From Streptomyces sp. NBC_01485 (lineage in GTDB: Bacteria; Actinomycetota; Actinomycetes; Streptomycetales; Streptomycetaceae), in NCBI RefSeq assembly GCF_036227125.1, contig NZ_CP109435.1:3658001-3722000 (forward strand): DNA of 64,000 nucleotides, read 5' to 3'. The notes beneath the pieces are model-generated. The model saw nothing but the letters and a program-made list of their open reading frames with translations. It searched no databases and had not been told where the DNA came from. A program made the position numbers and the translations under genes. Shown piece by piece: positions 44,081 through 59,082 of this stretch (position 1 is its first letter; every line of letters begins with the position of its first letter).

Positions 44081-45294
44081 CGACCGAGGCCACGCTCCCC
44101 GCCACCTCCACCTCGGCCTCCTCCACCTCTGCCTCCCCCACCGCCCTGCGGCTGTGGACCCGCGCGCGAGGACTCACCCTCGCGCTCGTGCTGCTCCTGG
44201 CCGGGGCCGTCACGCTCGCCGCGCTCCAGTCCGACGCCCGTCACGGCGCCCTCGACCCACGCTCCGCCGACCCCTACGGCAGCCGCGCCGTCGCCGAACT
44301 CCTCGCCGACCGCGGTGTGTCCACCCGCGTGGTCGCCACCCTGGCCGAAGCCCGCACCGCGGCGGGCCCCGACACCACCCTCCTGGTCGCCGCCCCCGAC
44401 CTCCTGACGGAGCGTCAACAAAAGGAGCTGCACGCGGCGATCGCCGGCTCCGGCGGCCGCACCGTCCTCGTCGCCCCCGGCAGCCCGTCCGTGGGCACCC
44501 TCGCCCCCGGCGTGACCGCCGACCCGGCCAACGGCCGCGGCTCCACGCTCTCCCCCGACTGCGCCCTGCCCGCCGCCCGCAGCGCCGGCACCGCGCAGAC
44601 CGGCGGCATCCGCTACACCACCCACCAGCTCGACGCCGACGAGTGCTACCCCAGCGAGCGCCTGGCCACCCTGCTGCGCGTCCCGGACACCACCGGAGAC
44701 GGCGACACCGTCGTCCTCGGCGCGCCCGACATCCTCTTCAACAACCGTCTCGACAAGCAGGGCAACGCCTCGCTCGCCCTCCAACTCCTCGGCTCCCGCA
44801 CCCATCTGGTCTGGTACCTCCCCTCGCTCTCCGACACCACCGCCGCCAACCCGGACGACGAAAAGGACTTCCTCGATCTGCTCCCCTCCGGCTGGCTCTG
44901 GGGCACACTGCAGCTCTTCGTCGCGGCAGCCCTCGCCGCCCTCTGGCGGGCCCGTCGCCTCGGCCCCCTCGTGCCCGAAAAACTCCCCGTGGCGATCCGC
45001 GCCTCCGAAACCGTCGAAGGCCGCGCCCGCCTCTACCGCAAGGCCGGCGCCCGCGACCGCGCCGCCGCCGCTCTTCGCTCCACCACCCGCACCCGCCTCG
45101 CCCCTCTCCTAGGCGTCCCCGTCACCCAGGCGCACGCGCCCGAAGCCCTGCTCCCCGCCCTGTCCGCCCACCTCCACGGCGACGGACACGCCCTGCACTC
45201 CCTCCTCTTCGGCCCGCCGCCCGGCGACGACGCGGCCCTGATCGCCCTCGCCGACCAACTCGACGCCCTCGAAAGAGAGGTACGCCGTCCATGA
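44077..45294 (+). CDS. DUF4350 domain membrane protein
   Basis: 405 residues. TM1 is LALVLLLAGAVTLAA (about 30-45). The extracytoplasmic DUF4350 domain (DPYGSRAVAELLADRGVSTRVV, TLLVAAPDLLTERQQKEL, GGRTVLVAP) is GATase1-like but lacks an obvious catalytic Cys. TM2 is WGTLQLFVAAALAALWRARRLGPLVPE, followed by a cytoplasmic tail with ASETVEGRARLYRKAGARDRAA. It starts by ATGA overlap with the previous gene and ends by ATGA overlap with moxR. Orthologue position of M. tuberculosis Rv3691. Confidence 0.9.
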   Translation: MTTEATLPATSTSASSTSASPTALRLWTRARGLTLALVLLLAGAVTLAALQSDARHGALDPRSADPYGSRAVAELLADRGVSTRVVATLAEARTAAGPDTTLLVAAPDLLTERQQKELHAAIAGSGGRTVLVAPGSPSVGTLAPGVTADPANGRGSTLSPDCALPAARSAGTAQTGGIRYTTHQLDADECYPSERLATLLRVPDTTGDGDTVVLGAPDILFNNRLDKQGNASLALQLLGSRTHLVWYLPSLSDTTAANPDDEKDFLDLLPSGWLWGTLQLFVAAALAALWRARRLGPLVPEKLPVAIRASETVEGRARLYRKAGARDRAAAALRSTTRTRLAPLLGVPVTQAHAPEALLPALSAHLHGDGHALHSLLFGPPPGDDAALIALADQLDALEREVRRP

Positions 45295-46283
45295 TGGACC
45301 CGACCACTGACAACGCCGGGAGCATCGGGGATCCGGGCCGGGCCCGAGCCTCCCTGGAAGCCCTGCGCGCCGAGATCGCCAAGGCCGTGGTCGGCCAGGA
45401 CCCCGCTGTGACCGGCCTCGTCGTCGCCCTCCTCTGCCGCGGACACGTTCTCCTGGAAGGAGTCCCCGGAGTGGCCAAAACGTTGCTCGTCCGCGCCCTC
45501 GCCTCCGCACTCGAACTCGACACCAAGCGCATCCAGTTCACCCCCGACCTCATGCCGAGCGACATCACCGGCTCCCTCGTCTACGACGCCCGCACCGCCG
45601 AGTTCTCCTTCCAGCCCGGCCCGGTCTTCACCAACCTCCTCCTCGCCGACGAGATCAACCGCACCCCGCCGAAGACCCAGTCGTCCCTCCTCGAAGCCAT
45701 GGAGGAACGCCAGGTCACCGTCGACGGCACCCCCCGCCTCCTCCCCGACCCGTTCCTCGTCGCGGCGACCCAGAACCCCGTCGAGTACGAGGGCACCTAC
45801 CCCCTCCCCGAAGCCCAACTGGACCGTTTCCTCCTCAAACTGACGATCCCTCTCCCCTCCCGCCAGGAGGAGATCGACGTCCTCACCCGCCACGCCGAGG
45901 GCTTCGACCCACGCGACCTGCACGCCGCCGGCGTGCGCCCCGTCGCAGGCCCGGCCGACCTCGAAGCCGCCCGCACAGCCGTCGCCAAAACAACCATCTC
46001 CCCCGAGATCACGGCCTACGTCGTCGACATCTGCCGCGCCACCCGCGAGTCCCCGTCCCTCACCCTGGGCGTCTCACCGCGAGGCGCGACCGCCCTCCTG
46101 GCCACAGCACGCGCGTGGGCATGGCTCACCGGCCGCGACTACGTCATCCCCGACGACGTCAAAGCCCTCGCCCTCCCCACCCTCCGCCACCGCGTACAGC
46201 TCCGCCCGGAGGCCGAGATGGAAGGCGTCACCGCCGACTCCGTCATCACCGCGATCCTCACCCACGTCCCCGTCCCCCGCTGA
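45291..46283 (+). CDS. MoxR-family AAA+ ATPase
   Basis: 330 residues. Walker A LEGVPGVAKTLLV (near 54-66), Walker B LLLADEINR (near 117), sensor 1 ATQNPVE, and the arginine finger/sensor 2 region TLGVSPRGATALLATARAWA. MoxR proteins act as chaperone-like partners of von Willebrand-type proteins, here the DUF58 protein. ATG 45291 overlaps the DUF4350 stop; ATG 45294 follows directly. The stop overlaps the DUF58 start (TGATG). Confidence 0.95.
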   Translation: MMDPTTDNAGSIGDPGRARASLEALRAEIAKAVVGQDPAVTGLVVALLCRGHVLLEGVPGVAKTLLVRALASALELDTKRIQFTPDLMPSDITGSLVYDARTAEFSFQPGPVFTNLLLADEINRTPPKTQSSLLEAMEERQVTVDGTPRLLPDPFLVAATQNPVEYEGTYPLPEAQLDRFLLKLTIPLPSRQEEIDVLTRHAEGFDPRDLHAAGVRPVAGPADLEAARTAVAKTTISPEITAYVVDICRATRESPSLTLGVSPRGATALLATARAWAWLTGRDYVIPDDVKALALPTLRHRVQLRPEAEMEGVTADSVITAILTHVPVPR

Positions 46284-47593
46284 TGGCCCTCACCGGACGC
46301 ACCGCACTCCTCGCGGCCCTCGCCTCCCTCCCCGTCGGCATCTGGGACCCCGGCTGGACGGGCATCCTCGCGGTCAACGCCCCCCTGGCCGTGGCCTGCG
46401 CCTGCGACTTCGCCCTGGCAGCCCCTGTACGCCGACTGGGCCTGACCCGCTCCGGCGACACCACGGCCCGCCTGGGCGACCCGGCGGACATCACCCTCAC
46501 CCTCACCAACCCGTCCCGCCGCCCTCTGCGCGCCCACCTCCGCGACGCCTGGCCCCCCAGCAGCTGGCAACCGGGAACGGAGACAGAAGCCTCCCGCCAC
46601 CGCCTCACGATCCCGCCCGGAGAACGCCGCCGCATCACCACCCGCCTACGCCCCACCCGCCGCGGCGACCACCAGACCGACCGCGTCACCATCCGCTCCT
46701 ACGGCCCCCTCGGCCTCTTCTCCCGCCAAGGCACCCACAAGATCCCCTGGACGGTACGCGTCCTCCCCCCGTTCACGAGCCGCAAGCATCTCCCGTCGAA
46801 ACTGGCTCGCCTGCGCGAACTCGACGGCCGCACCAGCGTCCTCACCCGCGGCGAGGGCACAGAGTTCGACAGCCTGCGCGAATACGTTCCCGGCGACGAC
46901 ACCCGCTCCATCGACTGGCGCGCCACAGCCCGCCACTCCACGGTCGCGGTCCGCACCTGGCGGCCCGAACGGGACCGGCACATCCTCCTGGTCCTCGACA
47001 CGGGCCGCACCTCAGCAGGCCGCGTCGACGACGCTCCCCGCCTGGACGCCGCGATGGACGCGGCACTGCTCCTCGCCGCCCTGGCATCCCGCGCCGGCGA
47101 CCGAGTCGACCTCCTCGCCTACGACCGCCGAGTACGCGCCCTGGTCCAGGGCCGAACGGCACGCGACGTCCTTCCGTCCCTGGTCAACGCCATGGCCCCC
47201 CTCGAACCCGAGCTGGTCGAGACGAACGCCCGCGGCCTCGCCGCCGCAGTGCTCCGCACGGCTCCCCGCCGCTCCCTCATCGTCCTGATGACCACGCTCG
47301 ACGCCGCCCCGGTCGAGGAGGGCCTCCTCCCCGTCCTCCCTCAGCTCACCCAACGCCACACGGTCCTGGTGGCCTCGGTCGCCGACCCGCACATCGCCCG
47401 CATGGCCACCTCCCGCGGCAATGCCGACGCCGTGTACGAGGCCGCAGCCGCCGCCCAGGCCCAGTCCGAACGCCACCGCACGGCCGAACAGCTCCGCCGG
47501 CACGGCGTCACCGTCGTCGACGCAACACCGAACGAACTTGCCCCGGCACTGGCAGACGCCTATCTGGCACTAAAAGCAGCAGGACGCCTCTAA
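46283..47593 (+). CDS. DUF58 domain protein (vWA-like MoxR partner)
   Basis: 436 residues. Two N-terminal membrane segments (LLAALASLPVGIWDP, AVNAPLAVACACDFALAAP) and an Ig-like region are followed by DUF58 (LREYVPGDDTRSIDWRATARHSTVAVRTWRPERDR, about 205-240). The vWA-like half starts ILLVLDTGRTSAGR, a MIDAS-type D-x-S/T-x-S variant. It is the last gene of the operon; a hairpin follows. In M. tuberculosis the equivalent (Rv3693) is directly followed by SpoIIM and RDD genes; here an rRNA operon intervenes. Confidence 0.93.
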   Translation: MALTGRTALLAALASLPVGIWDPGWTGILAVNAPLAVACACDFALAAPVRRLGLTRSGDTTARLGDPADITLTLTNPSRRPLRAHLRDAWPPSSWQPGTETEASRHRLTIPPGERRRITTRLRPTRRGDHQTDRVTIRSYGPLGLFSRQGTHKIPWTVRVLPPFTSRKHLPSKLARLRELDGRTSVLTRGEGTEFDSLREYVPGDDTRSIDWRATARHSTVAVRTWRPERDRHILLVLDTGRTSAGRVDDAPRLDAAMDAALLLAALASRAGDRVDLLAYDRRVRALVQGRTARDVLPSLVNAMAPLEPELVETNARGLAAAVLRTAPRRSLIVLMTTLDAAPVEEGLLPVLPQLTQRHTVLVASVADPHIARMATSRGNADAVYEAAAAAQAQSERHRTAEQLRRHGVTVVDATPNELAPALADAYLALKAAGRL

Positions 47594-47599
47594 CGCAAA

Positions 47600-47625
47600 A
47601 CGGGCTCTCCGGAGGAAGAGCCCGT
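47600..47625. terminator. Hairpin after DUF58 gene
   Basis: A 9-bp stem ACGGGCTCT/AGAGCCCGT with an 8-base loop. The minus strand has a TTTTG tail, so it fits rRNA-side termination as well. Confidence 0.6.
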
Positions 47626-47648
47626 CAAAAAATAATCGTGAACGCAGA

Positions 47649-47679
47649 AAACCCCCGCACCATGATGGTGCGGGGGTTT
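47649..47679. terminator. Strong bidirectional terminator between the rRNA operon and the DUF58 operon
   Basis: A perfect 15-bp inverted repeat (AAACCCCCGCACCAT and ATGGTGCGGGGGTTT, one central G) gives a GC stem with A-run and T-run flanks on both strands. Confidence 0.92.
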
Positions 47680-47691
47680 ACCGGAATGATT

Positions 47692-47810
47692 GTTCGGCGG
47701 TGTCCTACTCTCCCACAGGGTCCCCCCTGCAGTACCATCGGCGCTGTAAGGCTTAGCTTCCGGGTTCGGAATGTAACCGGGCGTTTCCCTCACGCTATGA
47801 CCACCGAAAC
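47692..47810 (-). rRNA. rrf: 5S ribosomal RNA
   Basis: 119 nt. Read on the minus strand it starts GTTTCGGTGGTCATAGCG and contains CCCGGTTACATTCCGAACCC and GGGGGGACCCTGTGGGAGAG, characteristic of streptomycete 5S. Third gene of the operon, 96 bases after the 23S end. Confidence 0.95.
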
Positions 47811-47883
47811 ACTATGAAACTGTTTCAGCCGCACCACACCCCGGCCAAAGGGGGTGTGGGGCTGTTCGTGGTTTCAGAACCAA

Positions 47884-52873
<4,990 letters not shown>

Positions 52874-53463
52874 ATGTTTTCCCGACTATGCTTAATTAAA
52901 AGCGCGGGTCGACACCACGAGAGCGGAACAGCCAGGCGGAATAAGCCCGGCCGTTCACAGCGTCCTCGCTGTGTTTTGTTTCAAAGGAACCTCATCCCCG
53001 GCTATCACTGCCGGGAACGGGGTATCAACATATCTGGCGTTGATTTTTGGCACGCTGTTGAGTTCTCAAGGAACGGACGCTTCCTTTGTACTCACCCGAG
53101 AGACTCTCTCAGGCTTTCCTCCGGGCTTTTCCCTTCGGTCTTGCGTTTCCGACTCTATCAGACCGTTTCCCGATCCGATTTCCTCGGTGCTTTCCAGGTT
53201 CCCGCTTTTCTTTCGCGGTTTCCCTTTCCGGCGGTTCCGACTTTATCAGAAGTTTCGAGCCGGTCTGACCGGCCATTCATTTCCGACTTATCGGGGAGCC
53301 CCTGTGGAATCAGAGATTCAAGAGGCTGGCAGATACTAACTGCTGCCGACCGGACTGCGTCCAGTTCCAGGCAACTGTTCAAATCTACCTCCCCACGCAC
53401 TCCGTGTCAACGGCTTTTGCGGGGCGAGGAGGAGACTAGCAGTTGAACGGGGCCGTCCGCACA
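52874..53463 (-). promoter_or_regulatory. rRNA operon promoter/leader region
   Basis: 590 bp with no gene. On the minus strand there is one consensus promoter (see 53382-53410) and repeated promoter-like elements: TCTGATAAAGTCGGAACCGC and TCTGATAGAGTCGGAAACGC, plus CCCGATAAGTCGGAAATG. These look like tandem rrn promoters with TAAAGT/TAGAGT -10 boxes. The leader nearer 16S has a boxA-type CCTTGAGAACTCAACAGCG element. Confidence 0.8.
53382..53410 (-). promoter_or_regulatory. Consensus vegetative promoter of the rRNA operon
   Basis: On the minus strand, TTGACA (53405-53410) and TAGATT (53382-53387) have exactly 17 bases between them. This is the best match to the HrdB/sigma70 consensus in the window. 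The start of transcription would be near 53375, about 500 bp upstream of 16S. Confidence 0.88.
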
Positions 53464-54471
53464 TCAGGCGGCTGTCGGCACCGTGGCGCTGCGCTCGGCC
53501 ACCTCGACGTCACCCGTGGCTCCGGCGCGGGCAGCCCGGCCGCCGAGGACGTAGACGTATGCGAGGAAGGCCAGTTCGGCTGCGATGCCGATGGTGATGC
53601 GGGCCCAGGTGGGCAGGCCTGACGGGGTGACGAAGCCTTCGATGGCGCCCGAGACGAAGAGGACCAGGGCCAGGCCGATGGCCATACCGACCGCGGCTCG
53701 GCCTTCTTCGGCGAGGGCGGTTCGCCTGGTACGGGGGCCCGGGTCGATGACCGTCCAGCCCAGGCGGAGTCCCGTGCCGGCTGCGACGAAGACCGCTGTC
53801 AGTTCGAGCAGGCCGTGTGGGAGGACGAGGCCGAGGAAGGTGTCGAGTCGGCCGGCCGAGGACATCAGGCCGGCTCCGATGCCGAGGTTGAGCATGTTCT
53901 GGAAGAGGACCCAGAGGACCGGTAGGCCTAGGAAGACACCCAGGACCAGGCACATCGCGGCGGCCTGCGCGTTGTTCGTCCAGACCTGGGCGGCGAACGC
54001 CGCTGCCTGATGGCTCGAGTAGTACGTCTCGTACAGGCCGCCGGGGCGGGTGAGCTCGCGGAGTTCGTCGGGGGCGGCTATGGAGGACTGCACTTCCGGG
54101 TGGGTGCCGATCCACCAGCCCAGGAGAGCCGCTACGGCGATGGAGAGGAGCGCGGTCGGTATCCACCAGTGGCGCGACCTGTAGACCGCGGCGGGGAAGC
54201 CCTGTGTGAGGAAGCGGGTCACGTCGCGCCAGGAGGCGCGTCGGGTGCCTGTGACCGCGCTACGCGCGCGTGCCACGAGTTGGGTCAGCCGGCCGGTGAG
54301 CTGGGGGTCGGGGGCGCTGGACTGGATCAGGGAGAGGTGGGTGGCGGTGCGCTGGTAGAGGGTGACGAGTTCGTCGGTCTCGGCGCCGGTGAGGCTGCGC
54401 CGGCGGCGCAGGAGGGCGTCGAGGCGGTCCCATTCGGCCCGGTGGGCGGAGACGAAGACGTCGAGGTCCAT
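53464..54471 (-). CDS. SpoIIM-family (stage II sporulation protein M-like) membrane protein
   Basis: 335 residues. A cytoplasmic N-terminal helical region (MDLDVFVSAHRAEWDRLDALLRRR, LVTLYQRTATHLSLIQS, about 1-110) is followed by a SpoIIM-type membrane domain (WWIPTALLSIAVAALLGWWIG; HQAAAFAAQVWTNNAQAAAMCLVLGVFLGLPVLWVLFQNMLNLGIGAGLM with the conserved N-N-x-x-A; LVLPHGLLELTAVFVAAGTGLRLG with P-H-G-x-x-E). ATG 54471 has GAGGAG upstream. It is divergent from the RDD gene, the same pairing as Rv3694c/Rv3695. The role in actinobacteria is unknown. Confidence 0.92.
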   Translation of the reverse strand: MDLDVFVSAHRAEWDRLDALLRRRRSLTGAETDELVTLYQRTATHLSLIQSSAPDPQLTGRLTQLVARARSAVTGTRRASWRDVTRFLTQGFPAAVYRSRHWWIPTALLSIAVAALLGWWIGTHPEVQSSIAAPDELRELTRPGGLYETYYSSHQAAAFAAQVWTNNAQAAAMCLVLGVFLGLPVLWVLFQNMLNLGIGAGLMSSAGRLDTFLGLVLPHGLLELTAVFVAAGTGLRLGWTVIDPGPRTRRTALAEEGRAAVGMAIGLALVLFVSGAIEGFVTPSGLPTWARITIGIAAELAFLAYVYVLGGRAARAGATGDVEVAERSATVPTAA

Positions 54472-54601
54472 CGGTGTGCCTGCTCCTCGGCTGTTCGTCG
54501 GCGGCCGGTGGTGGATATCAGCTCGTCGCACTGGCGCGCGGTGTGCCCTCAGCTTGGCAGACTGGCCGTTCTCGGGGCAGGCCAGGGAAGGGACGTCGGA
54601 C

Positions 54602-55519
54602 GTGAGTGAGCTGGTGACGGGTGAGGCGGTGGCGCTGGAGCTGCGGCCTGCCAGGCTGCCCAGCCGGGCGTTGGCCACGTTGCTGGACCTGGTCGTGGCC
54701 TTCGTGGCGTACATCGTCGTGAGCGTCGTTCTGGTGGCGGCGACGGCTTCCTTGGACGAGGCGGCGCAGGTCGCGCTGTCGATCGCCGCGTTCCTGCTGG
54801 TGCTGGTGGGTGGGCCGATCGCGGTGGAGACGCTCAGTCATGGCCGGTCGCTCGGGAAGATGGCGTGCGGGTTGCGGGTGGTGCGGGACGACGGTGGGCC
54901 GATCCGGTTCCGGCACGCGCTGGTGCGGGGCGCGCTCGGTGCGGTCGAGATTCTGCTGACGATCGGGGTGGTGGCCTGTATCGCGTCGCTCGTGTCGGCT
55001 CGGGGGCGACGGCTCGGTGATGTCTTCGCGGGGACGCTGGTGGTGCGGGAGCGGGTGCCTGAGGCGCGTTCCGGTTTCGTGCCGCCGCCTCCGCCCTGGC
55101 TCGCCGGTCAGTTCCAGGGACTGGATCTTTCGGCGGTGCCGGACGGGCTGTGGCTGGCGGTCCGCCAGTACCTGGGGCGGATGAACCAGCTGGATCCGCA
55201 GGTCGGCTGGGCGATGGCGGAGCGGCTGGCCGGTGATCTCGCGGCGCGTACGGGGGTTCCGGTGCCCCAGGGGGTGTGGTCGGCCGCGTATCTGGCGGCG
55301 GTGGTGCAGGAGCGGCAGGTCCGGGAGGCGCGGCGGGCCTTCGGGAGCGGTCCGGTTGCGAGGCGGCCTGTGGGGGACGGTGGCGGCGGGGCTGTGGGCG
55401 GTGCGGTGGGGGCCGACGGTCCGCCGGCGTCGTACGGGGTTCGGCCTGTGGTGCCTGTGGAGGAGTGGTCCGGTGATCGGGGGGAGGGGCCGGGTACCGG
55501 GTTCGTGCCGCCGGCGTAG
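54602..55519 (+). CDS. RDD-family membrane protein
   Basis: 305 residues. An RDD domain (about 15-150) has PSRALATLLDLVVAFVAYIVV (R and D of the family name), HGRSLGKMACGLRVVRDDGGPI and RRLGDVFAGTLVVRER (second R-x-x-D), with three membrane spans. A C-terminal cytoplasmic extension (about 160-305) begins FVPPPPPWLAGQFQGLDLS and ends Gly/Val-rich. The GTG start follows AAGGGA. Divergent from spoIIM. Function unknown; some RDD proteins transport ions or osmolytes. Confidence 0.9.
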   Translation: MSELVTGEAVALELRPARLPSRALATLLDLVVAFVAYIVVSVVLVAATASLDEAAQVALSIAAFLLVLVGGPIAVETLSHGRSLGKMACGLRVVRDDGGPIRFRHALVRGALGAVEILLTIGVVACIASLVSARGRRLGDVFAGTLVVRERVPEARSGFVPPPPPWLAGQFQGLDLSAVPDGLWLAVRQYLGRMNQLDPQVGWAMAERLAGDLAARTGVPVPQGVWSAAYLAAVVQERQVREARRAFGSGPVARRPVGDGGGGAVGGAVGADGPPASYGVRPVVPVEEWSGDRGEGPGTGFVPPA

Positions 55520-55539
55520 GGCTGGCTGTCCGGGTGTGG

Positions 55540-56154
55540 TCAGGCGAAGGTCGACGGGGGTGTTTCGAGGTCTTCGAGTTCGATGCCGGGGGCTGAGAGG
55601 ACGACGTCGCCGGCGATGTGCACGGTGTGCTGTTCGCCTGTGTCCAGGGCTGTGACCTGGTATTCGTCCACGGTCAGGGGGCCGTTGTCAGTGGTGTGTG
55701 CTTCTCTTTTGAGTAAGGCCCAGGACTGGTCCACGGTGCGTGGGGCGAGGACCGGTTCGGTGAAGGCGACGAGGCGTACTCGGGTTGCCGAGGAGGAGGG
55801 GGTGAGGCGTAGGAGTCGGGTGGTGGCGATGAGGAATGCGGGGGATGTGCCGGTGAAGGCGTGGGCGGGGACGTTGCCTTCTGTGGCGTGGGTGCCGGTG
55901 GGGTCGGTGCGGACCCAGGTGACGCCGTCCAGGGCTGCTCCGCGTACCTGCCAGCTGCGTGCGTGGAGTTCGAGGCGGAGGGGGCGGCCGAGGTCGTCGA
56001 GGGTGAGGTCGACGGAGCCGGTGTGTTCGCCGGCGGGGGTGGTGAGCTGGGAGACGTAGCGCCAGCCGGAGGGGCCGGGGGCGCAGTGGAAGTGCTCGTG
56101 TGCGAGGGGGGTGTGATCGTGCGGATCGTGGAGCGAATATCGGCCGCGGGGCAT
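55540..56154 (-). CDS. Conserved hypothetical protein
   Basis: 204 residues (MPRGRYSLHDPHDHTPLAHEHFHCAPGP...). It is His-rich at the N-terminus and predominantly beta-strand-like, with no membrane spans; the C-terminus includes DEYQVTALDTGEQHTVHIAGDVVLSAPGIELEDLETP. I do not recognise the family with confidence; it is a lipocalin/glycolipid-binding-like all-beta shape at best. The ATG follows CCAGGACC. It is convergent with the RDD gene and just downstream, on the same strand, of sahH; a hairpin separates them. Confidence 0.72.
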   Translation of the reverse strand: MPRGRYSLHDPHDHTPLAHEHFHCAPGPSGWRYVSQLTTPAGEHTGSVDLTLDDLGRPLRLELHARSWQVRGAALDGVTWVRTDPTGTHATEGNVPAHAFTGTSPAFLIATTRLLRLTPSSSATRVRLVAFTEPVLAPRTVDQSWALLKREAHTTDNGPLTVDEYQVTALDTGEQHTVHIAGDVVLSAPGIELEDLETPPSTFA

Positions 56155-56175
56155 CGGGGTCCTGGGATGTGACGG

Positions 56176-56210
56176 GACAGGCCCCCGGCACGGGGGTGCG
56201 GGGGCCTGTC
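56176..56210. terminator. Hairpin terminator downstream of sahH
   Basis: An 11-bp perfect stem (GACAGGCCCCC/GGGGGCCTGTC) with a 13-base loop lies 45 bases after the sahH stop, with no T-tract. Confidence 0.7.
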
Positions 56211-56255
56211 TCTGAGGTGCTGCGGACTACGCGCTACGGGTTACGGGCTGCGGAC

Positions 56256-57713
<1,458 letters not shown>

Positions 57714-57976
57714 GGGGTGCTGCTCCTCGGGGGTCGGTTCGCGAGAGTGGGTAGGGCTGGTCTGCGCGGCTGCGGACACAGGAGTGCCCGAGGGGTGCCC
57801 CAAGGGGACCCGGGCATGACCGCAGTACGCACAGCGCAGTCCGTCGGAGGCCCTCTCTCCCTCGGTCGGTCCGCAGTGGGACCGCCCGACCGCCATCAGC
57901 AGCGACGTCTGGCTCCGTTCCAAGCTACACCGGAGGCGTGGGCTGCCCCAGTCCGCCTCCGGTCGGAGCGCGCCGG
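57714..57976 (-). promoter_or_regulatory. sahH leader with hairpins
   Basis: 263 bp between sahH and the cation-efflux gene. Hairpins: 57785-57816 (TGCCCG...CGGGCA with an inner GGGG/CCCC stem) and nested CGGTCGG/CCGACCG arms near 57862-57892. On the minus strand an in-frame frame from ATG 57896 encodes 61 residues with a CAYCGH motif before the sahH start. I see no convincing match to known SAH riboswitches. Confidence 0.45.
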
Positions 57977-58957
57977 TCAGTGTTCGGTCGGGGACTGGGT
58001 GGGGCCGCCCGGGGTGGCCTCGGGGTCGGGGCCCTTGGCGGCCTCGGTCTCGCTGTAGATGTCGGGTTCGAGGTAGATGACTCGGGCGATGGGGACGGCG
58101 GTGCGGATGCGGGTCTCGGCGGCGTTGATGGCGGTGGCGACCTGGGTGGCCGTGTCGTCGTGCTGGACGGCGATCTTGGCGGCGACCAGGAGTTCTTCGG
58201 GGCCGAGGTGGAGGGTGCGCATGTGGATGAGGCCGGTGACGGTGTCGCCGTCGACGATGGCGGCCTCGATCTTCTTGACGTCTTCCAGGCCGGCGGCCTC
58301 GCCGAGGAGCAGGGACTTGGTCTCGGCGGCCAGGACGAGGGCGATGAGGATGAGGAGGATGCCGATACAGAGCGTGCCGATGCCGTCCCAGATGCCGTCG
58401 CCGGTGATGAGGGCGAGGCCGACGCCGCCGAGGGCGAGGACGAGACCGATCAGCGCGCCGAAGTCCTCGAGGAGGACGACGGGCAGTTCGGGTGCCTTGG
58501 CGCGGCGGACGAACTGCGACCAGGAGAGCGAGCCGCGCAGCTCGTTGGACTCTCTGATGGCGGTGCGGAAGGAGAAGCCCTCGGCGATGATCGCGAAGAC
58601 GAGGACGCCGACCGGCCAGTACCAGTGCTCGATCTCGTGCGGGTGCTTGATCTTCTCGTAGCCCTCGTAGACGGCGAACATGCCGCCGACGGAGAAGAGG
58701 ACGATGGAGACGAGGAAGGCGTAGATGTAGCGTTCGCGGCCGTAGCCGAAGGGGTGTTGCGGGGTCGCTTCGCGTTGGGCCTTCTTGCCGCCGATGAGGA
58801 GCAGGGCCTGGTTGCCGGAGTCGGCGAGCGAGTGCACGCCTTCGGCGAGCATCGACGACGAGCCGCTGAAGGCGAACGCCACGAACTTCGATGCCGCGAT
58901 CGCGAGGTTGGCCCCGAGTGCCGCCACGATCGCTTTGGTGCCGCCTGACGCGCTCAT
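57977..58957 (-). CDS. Cation diffusion facilitator family transporter
   Basis: 326 residues. Transmembrane metal site: EGVHSLADSGNQ (H-x-x-x-D in TM2) and LLEDFGALIG (E-D-x-x-x in TM5). About six membrane spans (for example FLVSIVLFSVGGMFAVYEG, GIGTLCIGILLILIALVLA) are followed by a cytoplasmic domain (about 225-310) with a histidine (IHMRTLHLGPEELLVAAKI). It likely exports Zn, Fe, Co or similar divalent ions by proton antiport. The family fits the CDF/SLC30A9-like branch (Pro-His-rich loop HPHEIEH). It lies on the same strand as sahH and manA. Confidence 0.92.
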   Translation of the reverse strand: MSASGGTKAIVAALGANLAIAASKFVAFAFSGSSSMLAEGVHSLADSGNQALLLIGGKKAQREATPQHPFGYGRERYIYAFLVSIVLFSVGGMFAVYEGYEKIKHPHEIEHWYWPVGVLVFAIIAEGFSFRTAIRESNELRGSLSWSQFVRRAKAPELPVVLLEDFGALIGLVLALGGVGLALITGDGIWDGIGTLCIGILLILIALVLAAETKSLLLGEAAGLEDVKKIEAAIVDGDTVTGLIHMRTLHLGPEELLVAAKIAVQHDDTATQVATAINAAETRIRTAVPIARVIYLEPDIYSETEAAKGPDPEATPGGPTQSPTEH

Positions 58958-59082
58958 GTGTTCGCGTTGTCCCTTCGCCTTCGTCTGTCCGGTTCGTCGG
59001 CCGGGTCTTTGCCCGGGCTTTGCCGGTGGGCCATTCTTGCAGCCCTCCGGGGCGACACCGCGTCAGGTATCCACAAGCCCGG

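Noticed and set aside
41344..44805. 1153-residue minus-strand open frame over the membrane/DUF4129 genes
   Set aside because: It overlaps mtnA and the well-supported five-gene operon; composition typical of shadow frames.
57714..57976. SAH riboswitch upstream of sahH
   Set aside because: The conserved core of the SAH riboswitch is not visible; only generic GC hairpins are present, so I list it only as a structured leader.
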